Shown here: positions 63,232 through 64,000 of the stretch, one piece after another
How positions within the stretch are numbered: the first letter of the stretch is position 1
Layout: every line of letters begins with the position of its first letter
DNA from: UPXZ01 sp049840795
GTDB taxonomy: Bacteria; Bacteroidota; Bacteroidia; Bacteroidales; Paludibacteraceae
DNA: 64,000 bases
NCBI GenBank assembly: GCA_049840795.1
Contig: JASGJK010000009.1
Coordinates: 62,001-126,000 of the forward strand
Reading direction: 5' to 3'
Program-made: the position numbers and the translations under genes
The notes under the pieces: generated by a model
Seen by the model: only the letters and a program-made list of their open reading frames with translations
Told to the model about the DNA's origin: nothing
The model's database searches: none

Positions 63232-64000
63232 ATGCTTTCAAAAGCGAAAATAAAATGGATTAACTCTTTGTCGTTGAAAAAAAACAGAGATGAGGAACGT
63301 GTTTTTGTTGCCGAAGGGAAAAAAATGGTGAATGAACTCCTTCCTGTGATGAATTGCGTCTTTTTGGCTTATGCCGATGAAAACAGCTTCGCTACTTCCA
63401 TCAGCCATCGAGTAAAGGCGGTAGAGCGCATCACGGAAGGTGAATTACAAAAAATTTCTTCACAGAAATCTTCACAAGGTATAATTGCCGTGTTTGAAAA
63501 GCCCGAATATGATATGGATTTTTTTTCTATCGGGAATCAACTCAGTATTGCGTTAGACGATATTCAAGATCCAGGAAATTTGGGGACAATTATTCGATTA
63601 GCTGACTGGTTTGGCGTAAAAGATGTGTTTTGTTCGTTTCATACGGTTGATGTTTACAATGCAAAAACCATACAAGCCACGATGGGAGCAATAGCTCGCG
63701 TACGAGTGCATTATGTAAATCTTCCTGATTTTTTGAACTCTCTCACTACTTCTCAGTTTTTGCAGTCAAAGATAGAAACTGGAAACTACGTGAAAGTTCC
63801 GATTTATGGCACAGTGATGAATGGCAACAATATTTATGACAAAGAGTTGTCGTACCAACGGAGTGATTGTAATGGGCAACGAAGGAAACGGTATCTCAAC
63901 AACGGTATTACCTTTTATCACACAAAAATTGCTTATTCCCAGTTATCCTGCCGATACGCCTACTTCCGAGTCGTTGAATGTGAGTACCGCAACTGCCATT
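63232..64000 (+). CDS. TrmH/SpoU-type RNA methyltransferase (one frameshift, 3' end beyond window)
   Basis: From ATG 63232 the product begins MLSKAKIKWINSLSLKKNRD with an N-terminal substrate-binding domain (VFVAEGKKMVNELL). The SpoU knot follows: SIALDDIQDPGNLGTIIRLADWFG (motif 1) and NAKTIQATMGAIARV. After residue about 205 the frame shifts at 63851-63857; one base removed gives NGVIVMGNEGNGIS (motif 2) and LLIPSYPADTPTSESLNVS (motif 3), which ends at the window edge. The family 2'-O-methylates ribose in rRNA or tRNA. The exact target is unknown. Confidence 0.85.
   Translation, partial: MLSKAKIKWINSLSLKKNRDEERVFVAEGKKMVNELLPVMNCVFLAYADENSFATSISHRVKAVERITEGELQKISSQKSSQGIIAVFEKPEYDMDFFSIGNQLSIALDDIQDPGNLGTIIRLADWFGVKDVFCSFHTVDVYNAKTIQATMGAIARVRVHYVNLPDFLNSLTTSQFLQSKIETGNYVKVPIYGTVMNGNNIYDKELSYQRSDCNGQRRKRYLNNGITFYHTKIAYSQLSCRYAYFRVVECEYRNCH

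Noticed and set aside
12301..63857. Programmed ribosomal frameshifting as explanation of split genes
   Set aside because: Shifts go in both directions, lack a common slippery heptamer and stimulatory structure, and dnaG alone would need three.
1..64000. tRNA, rRNA, tmRNA genes
   Set aside because: I found no T-loop GTTCRANNC context with cloverleaf support and no rRNA-like sequence; a covariance-model scan would settle this.

Overview
The window is 64 kb of low-GC chromosome from a member of the Bacteroidota, most likely order Bacteroidales. The evidence is direct: upstream regions repeatedly carry the Bacteroides-type -7 box TAnnTTTG (TATCTTTG, TACCTTTG, TATATTTG, TAGCTTTG), often with TTTG or TTGA 19-20 nt upstream, and Shine-Dalgarno sequences are almost absent. 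Lineage-typical genes include gldA, tamL, a FeoA-FeoB fusion with its Cys-rich partner, an apgM-type threonine gene, DUF5686 and DUF2141 proteins, and OMP_b-brl_3-type outer-membrane barrels. Most of the window is housekeeping sequence. I saw no rRNA, tRNA, CRISPR array or prophage.

Layout. 1-3.8 kb is accessory: the N-terminal 792 residues of a GLUG/YDG-repeat secreted protein that runs off the left edge, a 42-bp minisatellite, and a hypothetical gene. 3.8-7.4 kb: a membrane-anchored LuxR-type regulator, an IS4 transposase remnant, a LiaF-like/LytTR pair and a small protein with an unusually strong Shine-Dalgarno. 7.4-20 kb, mostly minus strand: thrC, an inserted D12 adenine methylase, apgM, a DHH phosphoesterase, comEC, rpe, an ECF sigma factor, an RlmI-like methyltransferase, an RNase D-like exonuclease, DUF5063 and an LpxL-like acyltransferase. 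20-30 kb: folK, SPOR lipoprotein, sodB, ompH, MATE, upp, an acyl-CoA synthetase with an XRE-cupin regulator, PAP2 and rpoN. 30-38 kb: a DHFR-like reductase, DUF4268, a tautomerase, dnaG, proA and a divergent ROK regulator/AGE epimerase pair. 38-49 kb: xerD, a DUF5686 protein, feoAB with its Cys-rich partner and a palindromic promoter, a 274-bp MITE-like palindrome, a membrane protein/winged-helix pair and a DUF2141-TonB barrel. 49-64 kb: pyk, aroQ, corA, a stand-alone MetH activation domain, a Wzx-like flippase, an L,D-transpeptidase, ruvB, a GxxExxY gene bounded by inverted repeats, gldA, pssA, dtd, tamL and a SpoU-type methyltransferase cut by the right edge.

Two whole-window observations matter for any reader. 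First, at least twelve single-base frameshifts interrupt conserved genes (comEC, the gene before ompH, rpoN, dnaG three times, DUF5686, DUF2141/TonB, the gene at 51.6 kb, pssA, tamL, the final methyltransferase). Their mixed direction, frequent homopolymer location and presence in dnaG point to sequencing indels rather than biology, so I give repaired gene spans. Second, several genes are invisible to simple ORF calling: the left-edge GLUG protein and right-edge methyltransferase have no stop in the window, and the FeoB-associated protein is only 45 codons.

Candidates for something new are modest: the GxxExxY gene sitting between 21-bp inverted repeats exactly between ruvB and gldA, the 274-bp palindromic element with 24-bp perfect termini, the methylase inside the threonine operon, the 42-bp minisatellite attached to a hypothetical gene, and the 21-bp palindrome in the feo promoter.
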